Positions 42,067 to 53,687 of a stretch of 64,000 bases of DNA are shown piece after piece (within the stretch, counting starts at the first letter, position 1; each line of letters opens with the position of its first letter). The stretch lies in assembly GCF_023898315.1 (NCBI RefSeq), contig NC_064621.1, forward strand, positions 125,401,521 to 125,465,520, in the 5' to 3' direction. The position numbers and the translations under genes are program-made. The DNA comes from Schistocerca nitens (Eukaryota > Arthropoda > Insecta > Orthoptera > Acrididae). Below the pieces are notes generated by a model. That model was not told the DNA's origin. It was given only the letters and a program-made list of their open reading frames with translations, and ran no database searches.

Positions 42067-42069
42067 TTA

Positions 42070-42730
42070 TCTAAATACCTAGTAATTTCTAGCACTGGCA
42101 TCAACACACATATCACCTTCAGTTGTATTTATACTGCCAATATACATTTAACAAAATATCACTCTATGATATTCAACAAAGTCACACAGAGAGCAGACAA
42201 ATTCAAAAGTTGAGAAAATGCTATCACTCTGTAGCTGAGGTTTTAACAACTTCCACCATATGAAATCAAATTAAGCTTACATGCACAAAATGTTAAATTT
42301 CATGGCGAGTATTGGTTTTTTAGGTAATGAATATTCATTTTTTTCACTGATGCACAATGTTTATATTTGCCACAGACAAGTTTCAACAGGCTTCATATTC
42401 AAGGATTTAATGTATTTCACATTACACCATTAACAACCGAAACGTGAAACATTACATGTCTTGGAGAATCATGACTATAGGGGGATAAAAGAAGGCAACA
42501 CACAAATTTTCATGGTTTGCCAAACTGGCCTGAACTGAGACTTTTGCAAACTCCAAAATTATATTCCTCTGATCATTTACTGACACATAAACATTTTGTA
42601 AACGTCAGGAGTTAATTTCTAATAATTTCATGCCAAAAATATTCATTTGTTGATGGTAACTCCAGTTTCATTGGTTGAGTGTACTGTCCAGACTTATGTT
42701 TGGAACAGAATGCATTTTAGGTTGATGAAA
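42070..42730. other. Gene-free stretch between copia and the minus-strand gypsy
   Basis: No ORF or terminal repeat was recognised. It could contain the decayed copia 3' LTR, but no partner copy was seen. Confidence 0.4.
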
Positions 42731-42734
42731 TAAG

Positions 42735-43075
42735 CACATGTTGCTCATACATCTTGCTTCTTATAATATTTTTAAAGACTATGATTACATCAGTTTACAG
42801 TTTTACATGAAATCACCATTTCATATTACTCTGTTCATAGAGAATTAATTCCAATAACATGTTAATAAATAACTAAGTACACAACATCAGAATAACTGAC
42901 AATGGCAGCTACATTCATAACAATTACATTATGAATACAGTAACATAATTATACCAAGAATCACATATACAAAACTCATTCAGAAGTAACCTTTTCAGTG
43001 TATAATGAAAATAATGTAGGAGAGAAGTAAAGGAAAATATAGTAGAAGGGGAAAAAATGTACATCAGCCTGTAGT
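42735..43075 (-). repeat. LTR of the minus-strand gypsy (3' side)
   Basis: TGATTACATCAGTTTACAGT (42782) through CTTTTCAGTGTATAATGAAA and GTACATCAGCCTGTAGT aligns with 56741-57034 at perhaps 75-80 percent by eye. Boundaries are uncertain by about 30 bp and no target duplication was identified. Confidence 0.65.
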
Positions 43076-43168
43076 CTCAGACCTCTTATGATAAAAGGTC
43101 TCAAATGCAGATGCAGTATGTTGTTTGTGCACTGTTTGTATTCATGTAAGCCAACATAACTTAAAATA

Positions 43169-43913
43169 TAGGGTGTCCATAAAGTCCGGGAACACTTTCA
43201 ATTATTTATTGCACAAAAACTAAACATTGTACAGGTGTCATACAGATTGCATTTTGAAGAAAAACTCAGAGAGTTTTTTTTACAGTCATTCAATATGTGA
43301 ACCATGAGTGACCCACCAGATGTCGATACAGTAATCAAATTTTTCCCATACCCTTTCCAGCATGGCATCGTCGACAGTGGCAGTCGCTTCCCATACTCTC
43401 TCCCAGAGCTCTGCTACATCACATGGTAGAGGCAGTATATTCACCAGAACTTTAATATGTCCCAGCAAAAAAAGTCACATGGACTGAGATCTGGTTATTA
43501 GGGAGGCAATTTCATGAAACAGCTGTCCCCTCCTGTGGCACGGCCAATCCCTTGATGCGACAGCTCCATGTTCAGGCACCCACAAACTTCACGAGGAAAA
43601 TGGTGTTGGGTCCCATCCTGCTGAAAGATGAACAGAGAGCCCAATTGCATTTGAGGCATCAGCCATTGCTGCAACATGTCCAAGTAGGAATATCTAGTGA
43701 CAGTGCTCTCAGCGAAGTGCTCTTGCATCTGAACTACCCTTGTTTGCGACTAGCGCTTACTATCAGCAAATTACCAAACTACGCTGTGGCAGGATACATG
43801 AAGAAAAACTTTCAGGGTTTCTCTTCAAAGTGACGTAAGTATGATATCCGTACAATGTTTGGTTCTTGTGCAATAAATAATTGAAAGTGTTCCCAGTATT
43901 CATGTAAACCCTG
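43169..43913 (-). mobile_element. Mariner-like element, internally deleted, with transposase remnant
   Basis: Terminal repeats contain GGGAACACTTTCAATTATTT followed by ATTGCACAA (43189) and its inverse (43870-43895), and the ends are TAGGGTG/CAGGGTT with TA on both sides. On the minus strand, YLDMLQQWLMPQM with FIFQQDGTQHHFPREV (second catalytic Asp) and the C-terminal VWEKFDYCIDIWWVTHGSHI are readable in separate frames. The first catalytic block and the DNA-binding domain are missing. 745 bp. Confidence 0.85.
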
Positions 43914-43915
43914 TA

Positions 43916-44579
43916 CTACTGTCGCTTTTTGGGCTTAGACCAAAATCACATGTAAATTGTCATTGTGAGAGATACACATAAGAATAACTTTTTCATTGAT
44001 CCAAAATTATCTTAAAAATAATATAAGTAGCATGACACAGTCTGCAAAACACTAGTTTCATCTATTCTAATTGGTATGCAACTAAACATTACAAACTGAT
44101 AATTTACAAAGAACCACAAATAATCAAAATAATATCCTTCCTAGCTCTTATTGTTTTTAATCCTTTTATGTAGGTTTTCATTTCTTAACACCTCACATAT
44201 AAGGCTCTCATCTCTGTACACTTACCTAAAAGGGTATGGAAGAAATTATTGTTATTTTTTTCATGATATAAGTAGTGTTTCAATCTATTTCTTTTTCCTA
44301 ACCTATGCAAACCACTGAAAATCACATACTTCAACTAATTCCAAGTTGTTTTATAGCTTGACACAACTCTTGCCTAATGCTACTTTTCCTAACATTATTT
44401 CTTCATTTACGTCTTGTAAACAAATTTAGGAATATTGAACTACTATTAAATTAACACTCATCATGCTATTAAATATCCTTATAAAAACTAAAACTTCCAC
44501 TATCATACTTCAAACAGCAAAATTATATACACCCTACACCCCCATTCATTTCTCCTTAACAATCCCAGGCTTCACATTG
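43916..44579. other. Gypsy 3' noncoding region
   Basis: AT-rich, no ORF. It lies between the integrase end and the 3'-side LTR, apart from the mariner. Confidence 0.5.
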
Positions 44580-44926
44580 AAAATTTATTAAACTTGTTGC
44601 AGTCACCTCCATTGTTGGTGTCATTCTAACCTTATGCAGTCTCAAATCCACTATGTTCTTAAGGCCAAGTTTCTTCTTTGACTTTGGGTAGACTCAATAA
44701 AATGCATATGGGTGTGGTATACTCATTACCTCAAATGGACCTCTATACTTCAAAAAAATTTTATATCTCATTATTTATCTCTCTGTATTTTTCATATCTC
44801 ATAACTAAAACAAAATCTCCCACTTTAATATTTACATTCTTAATCATCTCCTCATATCTTCTCTTCCTCTTCTCCAGTTTCCTATGCTCAAATTCCCTCA
44901 CTACTTTCTTCCTCTTATGGCATTGA
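44580..44926 (-). pseudogene. Gypsy integrase C-terminal domain
   Basis: Minus-strand frame with RKVVREFEHRKLEKRKRRYE, NIKVGDFVLVM, then (after a frame change) KYKGPFEVMSIPHPYAFY and KKLGLKNIVDLRLHK. It resembles the tail of the ORF ending at 9075 (GPFEIKESPHRNAY, GLRNITELKPYK). Upstream continuity is broken by the mini LTR element at 44927-46451. Confidence 0.78.
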
Positions 44927-46451
44927 TAGGTCACATCGACCATGTAAAGCATGATCTTTGAACTCTAACTACTCTGACGAGCCGCCATGTTAATGTTCCT
45001 ATCAGTCTTTGTACCTTGTACAGTGTACACATGTATCTTTCTTTGTGCTGAAATATATGTGTGTATAAACTTTTATGCGAACAGTTTGTTTCGTATGCAG
45101 TTATCCATATTCCCGTTTCCCATATTGGTGACGCCAAAGTTTCTATGTCTTCCGCGACTTCCGCACCGGCTGTGTGGAATCAACAGGTTTTACATTCGAT
45201 GCCATGACTGCCTCTGGTCTTTGGCGCTTCCTTGGGTGTTACTCGGTCTCTGTTCGACCTTTAAACCTGACTTACAGGGAACCATCTCTGAATTCGTTTT
45301 TGGCGAGAACCTGGTTCTGCCTGGGGAACTTATCCTGCCTCAAGCAACCCAGTATTTCCCCACCTCCCCAAACTTCATTAGACATGCCCGGGCTACACCC
45401 GCCTGTCAGTCATTCCCCACCAGACACTTACATGCCAACCACACTAAACACATGCTCCCACGTTATGCTCAGGGATGATTCCATTAGACAACCCCTGCAA
45501 CCCCCATACCTCGGCTCCTTTGAAGTACTCTGGAGGGGCGAGAAGATGTTTGACATTATGTTTAAAGATCACCTGCAGATTGTTACGCTACACGCTACAC
45601 AGGCTCAAGCATGCTTTTGTGGACTCTGACGTCCCTATGCCATCCCAGTCAGACCATCCAGATTGAGTTAGCTCATCCCATGGTAGGGTCTACTCCTTCT
45701 GATGGTTCGTCACCGCAGTTACGGATTTCCCAAGCATGTCATCATCAACCCCATGCACAGGTTTTGATGACGTTTCACCTACTGGAGAGACTTGCTCCCT
45801 GACTTTCAACTTGTTAAAGACATGTTGATTTTCACTTTCAACAACTGTGTGCTCATGCTCTTTACAGACACTGCACACTCGACACTCAATGAGGAACTAG
45901 ATGTCAAGATAGTGCATAGCCTGTCCCTCACCCGAGATTGTGATCCATCAAGAGTTCGAGCGTTCATCTCCTTGGACGGCTTGATCTGCCTTAGGGCAGG
46001 CATGCTCATATGCCACACCCCTCCACAAACCTCTACTCCTGGGCTGGCTGACACATTGTCCACCCCCGCTGGCTGTCTGATTATGATGTGGACCTACAGC
46101 CCATCACCGCGTCTTTGCACACCGCCCTGACTGAGATAGAGCTTCCAGTTGTGCGGCTGCCACTTCACACTAATCACTCTGATGCCGATGCTGACAAGAC
46201 CTCTCCTCAGGCCTCATAGGCCTTACTCCATACTGGGGGGGGGGGGGGGGTCGATAGGTCACATCGACTACGTAAAGCATGATCTTTGGACTCTAACTTT
46301 TCTGATGGGCTGCCATGTTAATGTTCCAGTCAGCCTTTGTACCTTGTACAGTCTACACATGTATCTTTCTTTGTGCTGAAATATATGTATGTATAAACAT
46401 TTACGGGAACAGTTTGTTGTGTATACAGTTATCCGTATTCCCATTTCCCAT
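44927..46451 (+). mobile_element. Mini LTR retrotransposon (deletion derivative)
   Basis: Two LTRs of about 198 bp (44927-45124 and 46254-46451) start (T/C)GATAGGTCACATCGACNA and end TCCC(A/G)TTTCCCA. TTGGTGACGCC at about 45124 follows the first LTR in primer-site position. A 16-18 G polypurine run (46236-46252) precedes the second LTR. The interior is only 1.1 kb. A clear target duplication was not found. The gypsy integrase frame resumes on both sides. Confidence 0.83.
45174..45680 (+). pseudogene. Integrase C-terminal remnant inside the mini LTR element
   Basis: RDDSIRQPLQPPYLGSFEVL, GEKMFDIMFKDHLQIVTL and, one frame over, RLKHAFVDSDVPMPSQSDH match the C-terminal tail of another gypsy lineage's integrase, in which a PPY-G-F-V motif is followed by an RLKPAF motif. 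The leader MESTGFTFDAMTASGLWRF is unassigned. Gag, protease, RT and the integrase core are missing. Confidence 0.65.
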
Positions 46452-46459
46452 ACTCTCAT

Positions 46460-47545
46460 AACAACTTAATTCATCTCTAAGGGGAAATGCCAGTTTCTCC
46501 ACTACACAACCTAAAGATCTCATAATCTCATAAGGAGTAAATCTTGTTGCATGATGAATGACATTATTCATTGCATTTTAGGATTCTCAACAAAATCTCC
46601 CCACAGACTATGATAGTTGCTCCAGTATGTGTGGCACAACTGTCCAGTTTCTTTCATATAATGCTGTGCAGGATTTCCTGCCAGCAATTCCATCAAGTCA
46701 TCTGGTTTAACACTTCACATGGGAAGCCTACATGTTTGGCTAGTAACATTGGCTCTCTAGTTCTTATTACATTTTAAGATGGTTATTTACTCACCTTACC
46801 ACATTGTCAAAAGTTGCAGACTCTCTTAGTTTTGGCATACAATTATTAGCATCTACATGTCAAAACTCAAATGGATATAATGAATTATATCATTTATGTA
46901 CACACGGGGCCAACACACTTTCCAATCATCTGAATTTTCATTAGCTTACCTAGATTAAACAACACCCTGTATCTTGTAGTATATTGACAGTTTATTGTTA
47001 CCATTTGGCTTATCTAAATCTGTTTTTATCACTTCCAAATCTGGTTCTGATAGCTTATCATGTATTTGCAGATTCCTTCTATTTTTTTCTTTCCCTAAAC
47101 TGCTTTTATATAAAATCATTTTAAATGAGCCTTATCTACATCTTGTACTACCTCATGATTTTCTCACACTGATAGACTGGACAACGCATCTGCTACTTTG
47201 TCCTGTGTACCATTGATGTACTTGGTTTCAAATCCTAATTGTTGCATAAACACTGTCCACTTCATCAACTGCAAATGCATTAGTCTAAATTTCTTGAAAA
47301 TATATGGCCTCAGTGGTCAGTATAAATGACAGTTTTTCTTCTCCACAGATAATCTCTGAACTTTTAGAGCCCCCAAATTATTGTGAAACCTTCAAACTCC
47401 ATCATGCTGTAATTTCTTTCTTATTAAGTCAATTATATGCTTGCAAAGGCAGATGTCCTATGATCTTCTTTTTCAGCATCTCCATAATATTGTAACAGTT
47501 CCACTCCAATCCTATACCCACTAGGGTCAGTTCTTAGATGAAAAG
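46460..47545 (-). pseudogene. Gypsy RNase H end and decayed integrase
   Basis: Minus-strand pieces include HIFKKFRLMHLQLMKWTVFM and QQLGFETKYINGTQDKVADA, which form the usual end of gypsy RNase H. Decayed integrase sequence with AKHVGFPCEVLNQ follows, without a readable catalytic triad. Stops are abundant. Confidence 0.68.
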
Positions 47546-48201
47546 GTCAACTAAGATTAGATGGGAATAAACTTCTGTCCTCTTTCAAGGCCCCCTTAAG
47601 GCATTTAAAAGCTACCTGACAGTCATCTGTCCAAACAAAAGCTACCATAGGACTTAACAATCTGTTCAAATGTAGGTTACTCAACACTCGTTCTGACACA
47701 CAATTTCTATGAAAATTACACAAACCAGCAAAGATTTTAACTGCCTCTGAGCCTTCAGAGATGCACATTCCTTAACTGCTTTTATCTTTTCAGGGTCAAG
47801 CCTAATGTCAGTGCTGGATGAGATACTACCTAAGAGTTTCATTTCCTTTCTCACAAATTCACATTTTTTAAGCCTAAGGGTCATGCTCCCATTTTCTCAA
47901 GGTATGAAATACCTCATTCAACAGATTACAATGATATTCCCAAGATTCAATGGCAACCAACAGCTCATCCATACACACAATTATTTTGGAATTTAACTCC
48001 AGTCCTAAGACTAGGTTTAGGGCTCATATGAAGACTGATCCTAATATTCAACAGAAACAGAACCACTATATATTGGCAAAACTTTTCATTCACCAAAAAG
48101 GCAATATACTTTCTACACTCTCTGCTAGTGGTATTTTCCAGTAACCACCTATCAAATCAAGGCTGGTAATATAATGCAACTTGTATTATTTTTTCGATAT
48201 A

Positions 48202-49659
48202 CACGCATCAAAAAAATTTTGCATCACCTCAGTTCTGAGAGTTCCGGAACCTGTACAGAAAATTGCAATAGACATCAACATATAAACCATTTCCACCCTT
48301 TTTATTGCTCTTGAAAACCACACATTGCATGTTGTACCAGCATACAGTGAGACCTTCAGAGATGGTGGTCCAGATTTCTGTACACACCAACACCTCTAAT
48401 ACCCAGTAGAATGTCCTATTGCATTGATGCATGCCCTTATTCATCATGGAATACTATCCACAAGTTCATTAAGGCACAGTTGGTCCAGATTGTCCCACAC
48501 CTCAATGGCGATTCAGCGTAGATCGCTCAGAGTGGTTGGTGGGTCATGTAGTCCATAAACAGCCCTTTTCAATCTATCCCAGGTGTGTTCGACAGGGTTC
48601 ACGTCTGGAGAACATGCTGGGCACTCTAGTCAAGGGATGTTATCCTGAAGGAAGCCATTCACAAGATGTGCATGATGGGGGCACAAATTTTCACCCATGA
48701 GGACAAATGTCTCACCAATATGCTGCTGATATGGTTGCACAATCGTTCGGAGGATGGCATTCACGTATCGTACAGCCATTACCTCAACTTCCATGACCAC
48801 CAGCGCCGTACATCAGCCCCACATAATGGCACCCTAAAACAGCAGGGAACCTCCATCTTGCTGCACTCACTGGACAATGTGTCTAAGGTGTTCAGCCTGA
48901 CTGGGTTGCCTCCAAACTCAAAACAATGATTGTCTGTTTGAAGGCATATGCGAACTCATTGGTGAAGAGAATGTGATACTAATTCTGAGCGGTCCCTTCG
49001 GCATGTTGTCTGGCCCATCTGTACTGTGCTGCATGGTGTCGTGGTTGCAAAGAAGGACCTTGCCATGGGTGTCAGGAGTGAAGTTGCGCATCATGCAGCC
49101 TATTGAGCACAGCTTGAGTCCTAACATGACGTTCTGTGGCTGCACAAAAAGTGTTATTGAACACGGTGGCATTGCTTTCAGGGTTCCTCCAAGCCATAAT
49201 CCATAGCTAGTGGTCATCCACTGCAGTAGTAGTTCTTGGGTGGCCTGAGCGAGGCATGCCATCAACAGTTCCTTTCTCTCTGTATCTCCTGCATGTCCGA
49301 ACATCATCGCTTTGTTTCATTCCAAGATGAGTGGACGGTTGCATTGTTAAGAGACCTTCCTGGCATGAAGTAACAATGCCAACATGATCAAACTGTGGTA
49401 CTGACCATCTAGGCATGGTTGAACTACAGACAACTGAGTCGTATACCTTCTTCCTGGTGGAATGGCTGGAACTGATCAGCTGTCGCACCTCCTCCATCTA
49501 AAAGGCGCTGCTCATGCATGGTTGTTTACATCTTTGGGCAGGTTTAGTGACATCTCTGAACTGTCAAATGGACTGAGTCTGTGATACAATATCCACAGTC
49601 AATGTCTACCTTCAGGAATTCTGGGAACTGGAGTGATGCAAAACTTTTTTTGATGTGTG
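48202..49659 (-). mobile_element. Tc1-like element
   Basis: The left end CACGCATCAAAAAAATTTTG and the right end complement CACACATCAAAAAAAGTTTT form inverted repeats extending through GCATCACNNCAGTTC. TA flanks both (48200-48201, 49660-49661). The length is 1458 bp. The gypsy RT reads across its ends. Confidence 0.92.
48300..49497 (-). pseudogene. Tc1-like transposase, decayed
   Basis: Starts near 49497 with a DNA-binding region (RTCRRYREKGTVDGMPRSGH then PRTTTAVDDH, the paired-like linker GRPR decayed to GHPR). Later blocks appear in other frames: a first catalytic region near 48970, an LMDDN-like region near 48710 and a SPDMNP-like region near 48600. No single frame is longer than about 100 codons, so it is inactive. 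Confidence 0.8.
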
Positions 49660-50459
49660 TATTTTCTGGACGATCAGTCTCACTGCTCACAATCATATTC
49701 AACACCCTAGCATTTATGACTTTTCTTAAATTACCATCCCTTTCACCAACAATGACGATTGGACTATTGTGTTCACTTTTACTCCTCATTATAACACCAC
49801 ACTCCATCACCCACTCAATTTCTTAGTATACTGCCTCTCCTAGGGCCTTGAAAAAGGTTCACATGCTTTCACATCTGATTTACACTCAAAGTTGTTAACT
49901 GTACCTGTTTATGAGAATATATCTCTATTCACTCATAAGACTTCTCTCAACCACTCTTTCTGTTACTCATTCAATCCTTCTACTTCATCCAGTTGGTTTT
50001 TCAATTCTTCCATTATACTTCCCTCAACACCACAGTGTAGGTTCAGTTCTAAATCCCCAACATCATCTCCTATGGCATCTTTCTGATATTTAGTTGCCCC
50101 ACCAAAATGTTATTATCCTTTACCACCTGATCAAAACCTATTTTCGCTTCTGACCCAATGCTACCGAATTGTCTCCACAATTAATCTCTGCTCTGCATTC
50201 CATTGGCCAATCCATCCCCAAAATAATATCCATGCTCAGACCATGTATGACAAAAAAATTGTGAACTGGTCTTATGGCTCCAAGTTTAAACCCCAAAGTA
50301 ATTTTACACTTAACAACTTTACTCAATTTAGCCATTGCACTCACTATTTTCAGTCCCAATACTGGCACAGCCATTAATTCATTATCATCCTTATCACTTG
50401 TTCCAGAAAGATGAATGTAGAGGAATTAATGTCAAATTTTCAGTAGACTGTAAATTGTG

Positions 50460-52880
50460 ATCTGCAGAATCATATGCCTAGAAAGTGGATAAAGGATGGA
50501 AAAGACTCACCATGGTTTAGCAACAAAATTTGGAAGGTGCTGAGAAAGCAGAAGCTGTTGCACTCTCATTTCAAAATAGAATGCACAAACTATGACAAGC
50601 GAAGGTTAGTGGAGATTCATGTATCTGTCAAAAGATCTGTGCTGAAGCATATGACAGCTACCACCATCGCACCTTAGCAAAAGATCTGGCAGAGAACCCG
50701 AGAAAATTCTGGTCATATGTAAAGTTGTATAACATGTCTAAGGCTTCCATTCAGTCTCCTGTTGACCAGTCTGCTGTGGCAGATGAAGACAGCTAATTGA
50801 AAGCCAAAGCTTTAAATTTTGTGTTCAAGAAATCATTCACACAAGAGAACCATGCAAATGTACTGTCATTTAACCATCAGGCAGACCCCCATATGGACGA
50901 CTTAGAAATAAGCCTCCCTGGCATAGGGGAACATCTGAAAGATTTGATAGCAAATAAATCACCAGGACAGAATGGAATCCCAACTCAGTTTTACAAAGAG
51001 TATTCTATGGAATTGGCTCACCCACCACGAAGTCCCAAGTGACTGGAAAAGAAGTGCAAATAACTCCAGTACATTAGAAGGGTAAAAGAATGAGCCTCCA
51101 AAGTTAAAGATCACTATCCCTAACTTCTGTTTGCTTCAGAACCCTTGAATATATTCTCAGTTTGAATATAATAAACTTCCTCAAGACTGAGAAGCCTGTG
51201 CCTGCAAATCAGCATGGTTTTGAATGAATTGCTCTTGTGAAACTCAACTTGCTCTTTTCTCACATGATATATGGCAAACAATGGATGAAGGGCAACAGGC
51301 AGCTTTCATACATCTAGATTTCTGGAAAGCATTTGACACAGTGCCTCACTACAAGCTTTAACAAAGGTACAAGCATATGGAATTAGTTCACCAATATGTG
51401 AGTGGCTCAAGGACTTTAATAATAGAACCTAATATGTTGTCCTTGATGGAGAGTGTTCTTCAGAAACAAGGTTATCATCAGGAGTGTCTGAGGGAAGTGT
51501 GATAGGATTACAGTTGTTCTCCGTATACATAAATGATTTGGCAGACAGTGGTAGTAGTAGTCTTTGGTTGTTTGCTGGTGATGCTGTGTTGCACAGTAAG
51601 GTACCAAAGTTGAGTGTCTGTAGGAAGATACAAGATGCTTTACACAAAATTTCTGGTTGGTGTGATGAGTGGCAGCTAGCTCTAAATGTGGAAAAATGTA
51701 AATTAATTTGAATGAGATAGCAAGAAAAAAACTGTAATGTTCAGATATAGTATTACTACTGTCCTGCATAACACAGTCAAGGCATTTAAATATCTGGGTG
51801 TAATGTTGCAAAGCAATACGAAATGGAATGAACATGTGTTAGGGAAGATGAAAGGCCAACTTCAATTTATTGTGGGTGTGGTGTCACCGCTAGACACCAC
51901 ACTTGCTAGGTGGTAGCTTTAAATCGGCCGCGGTCCATTAGTACATGTCGGACCCGTGTGTCGCCACTGTGTGATTGCAGACCGAGCGCCACCACATGGC
52001 AGGTCTAGAGAGACGTACGAGCACTCGCCCCAGTTGTACGGACGACATTGCTAGCAACTACACTGACGAAGCCTTTCTCTCATTTTCCGAGAGACAGAAT
52101 AGCCTTCAGCTAAGTTAATGGCTATGACCTAGCAAGGCGCCATTTGTACCATTGCATGTATCTCAAGATAGTCTCACTTGTATCATCAAGAATGCTGTAT
52201 ACCAAAGGACGATATAAAAGTTAAGTGTTCTAGTAGCTACGTTCTTTTCTTTATCACATTCATTACGAATCCTGTTCCAGACTTCGCGCTAGTCGGCGTG
52301 TGTGTACGTGTGCCCTCTCGGCTACCCGTCACTGTGGACTGGCTGCCTTGTCAGTCCGCTACAGTGGGAATTTTAGGAAAGGGTGGTTCATCTGTAAAGG
52401 ATATTGCATATACGATGCTGGTGCAAAGTGTTCTTGGGTACTGCTTGAGTGTTTGGTACCTGTACCAGGTCAGATTGAAGGAAGATATCAAAACAAGTGA
52501 GAGACTGACTGCTAGATTTGTCACTGGTAGGTTTGAACAACATGGTAGTGTTATGGAGATACATGGGGAACTCAAATTGGAATCACTGCAGGGAAGGTGA
52601 TGCTCTTTTTGAGAAACACTCATGAGAAAATTTAGAGAACCAGCATTTGAAGCTGAGTGCCAAATGATTCAACTGCCACCAACATACATTCTGTGTAAGG
52701 ACCACAAAGATAAGATACAAGATATCAGGGCTGATACGGAGGCATGTAGACAGTCATTTTCCTCTCATTCTATTTGTGGGTGGAACAGCAAAAGAAATGA
52801 CTAGTAGTGGTACAAGGTACCATCTTTCACACACCATACTGTGGCTTGTGAGATATCTATGTAGGTGTAGATTTAGATCC
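50460..52880 (+). mobile_element. Non-LTR retrotransposon with decayed RT, carrying a solo LTR
   Basis: The plus strand encodes DGKDSPWFSNKIWKVLRKQK (50490), AKALNFVFKKSFTQE, LKDLIANKSPGQNGIP, FRTLEYILS-like sequence (about 51135), IHLDFWKAFDTVPH-like (51300-51345), VSEGSVIGLQLFSVYINDLA (51490), a catalytic pair changed to FAGDAV (51567), ISGWCDEWQLALNVEKCKLI, the thumb and the tail RKFREPAFEAECQMIQLPPT. This is a CR1/Jockey-like RT series with many stops. The 3' UTR (52806-52880) matches the 13.3-kb fragment. The left edge is uncertain and no clear target duplication was found. Confidence 0.8.
51877..52363 (+). mobile_element. Solo LTR (487 bp), family A
   Basis: TGTGGTGTCACCGCTAGACA to GTCAGTCCGCTACA, with a perfect 5-bp duplication GTGGG (51872-51876, 52364-52368). 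It is the same family as 11010-11484, sharing AAATCGGCCGCGGTCC, TAGTACATGTCGGACCCG and GCCTTCAGCTAAGTTAATGG. It splits the RT thumb region of the non-LTR element. Confidence 0.92.
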
Positions 52881-53687
52881 TTTATACAATTATAAAATTC
52901 TCCAGCAACTCTGCTAATTTCATTACCAATGTCCAAAAGAGCTTTTTCTTCCCTGCCACAGTCTCTTATTATGACAAATGGCTATCCAGCTTCAGTGTCA
53001 TCAGTCTCTTCTTCCACATGTGATAAATCTCTCTTAATATTTGCATGTCCCTAATCTCCACAACCTAACTTAGAATTTACTTCTTCTCCTGACTCTTTTG
53101 GAACTGCACATAAACTCCTGTCCATTCCCTTACAAGTTATCATTCTCTTATATTTACAAATGATGAACATATTAACCTTCTTCTCCATACCTACATTTAT
53201 ATCACTGTTCAGAAGATCTGTAGAAATCTCTCCTTCAAGAGTTTCAAAGATCTGCCTTTTTGTTTCTTTATTATTTTCCTGCAGGCTACGGTAAGAGAAA
53301 TGCATATCTTTGTGTCATTTCTTCTTCTTCCTCTTCTTCACAACTACTTCCGCCATCATCTCCTTCTTCACTATCAACACTTTCAGTCTGTATCACTTTA
53401 CCTTCCCCTTTATCACTGCCCCAAAGCTCTTGAGATTCTTTAACTCCTACACACATTTAAGAAAATATTTATATACATGAACTCACTAACTCTACATTAC
53501 TTCTAAACTTACTTTAGTCACTACATCTTCAATAATCAAATTCTTACTTCCACATCTCCTATTATTATACATCATTAAACTTCTTTTCTCATCATGGCAA
53601 CTTGTAACATTAATCAAACAATGGAAAATCCACGATGAAATGTAACATTAGTAGGCTCGAATGTTTGATCCACTCCAGAATGTGCCC

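Larger units (their letters stand above)
47547..49810 (-). pseudogene. Gypsy reverse transcriptase, split by a Tc1 element
   Basis: From 49810: MMECGVIMRSKSEHNSPIVI and GNLRKVINARVLNMIV with ETDRPEN (RT domains 1-2), cut at 49661 by the Tc1 element and resuming at 48201. Then LIGGYWKIPLAES, the catalytic region decayed to VCMDELLVAIES (normally YVDDLLV), LRLKKCEFVRKEMKLLGSI, and RLDPEKIKAVKECASLKAQR. The RNase H entry LNRLLSPMVAFVWTDDCQVA is in a shifted frame to 47547. Multiple lesions. Confidence 0.85.
50138..52936 (-). pseudogene. Gypsy protease, split by a non-LTR element
   Basis: The first half (52936-52880) reads ALLDIGNEISRVAGEFYNCI, the active-site region with DTG changed to DIG. After the inserted non-LTR element it resumes near 50455 and continues (50374-50138) as VPVLGLKIVSAMAKLSKVV and IHGLSMDIILGMDWPMECRA, the C-terminal ILG block of retropepsins. 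Upstream (53305-52937) is a Glu/Lys-rich spacer after Gag. Confidence 0.75.
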
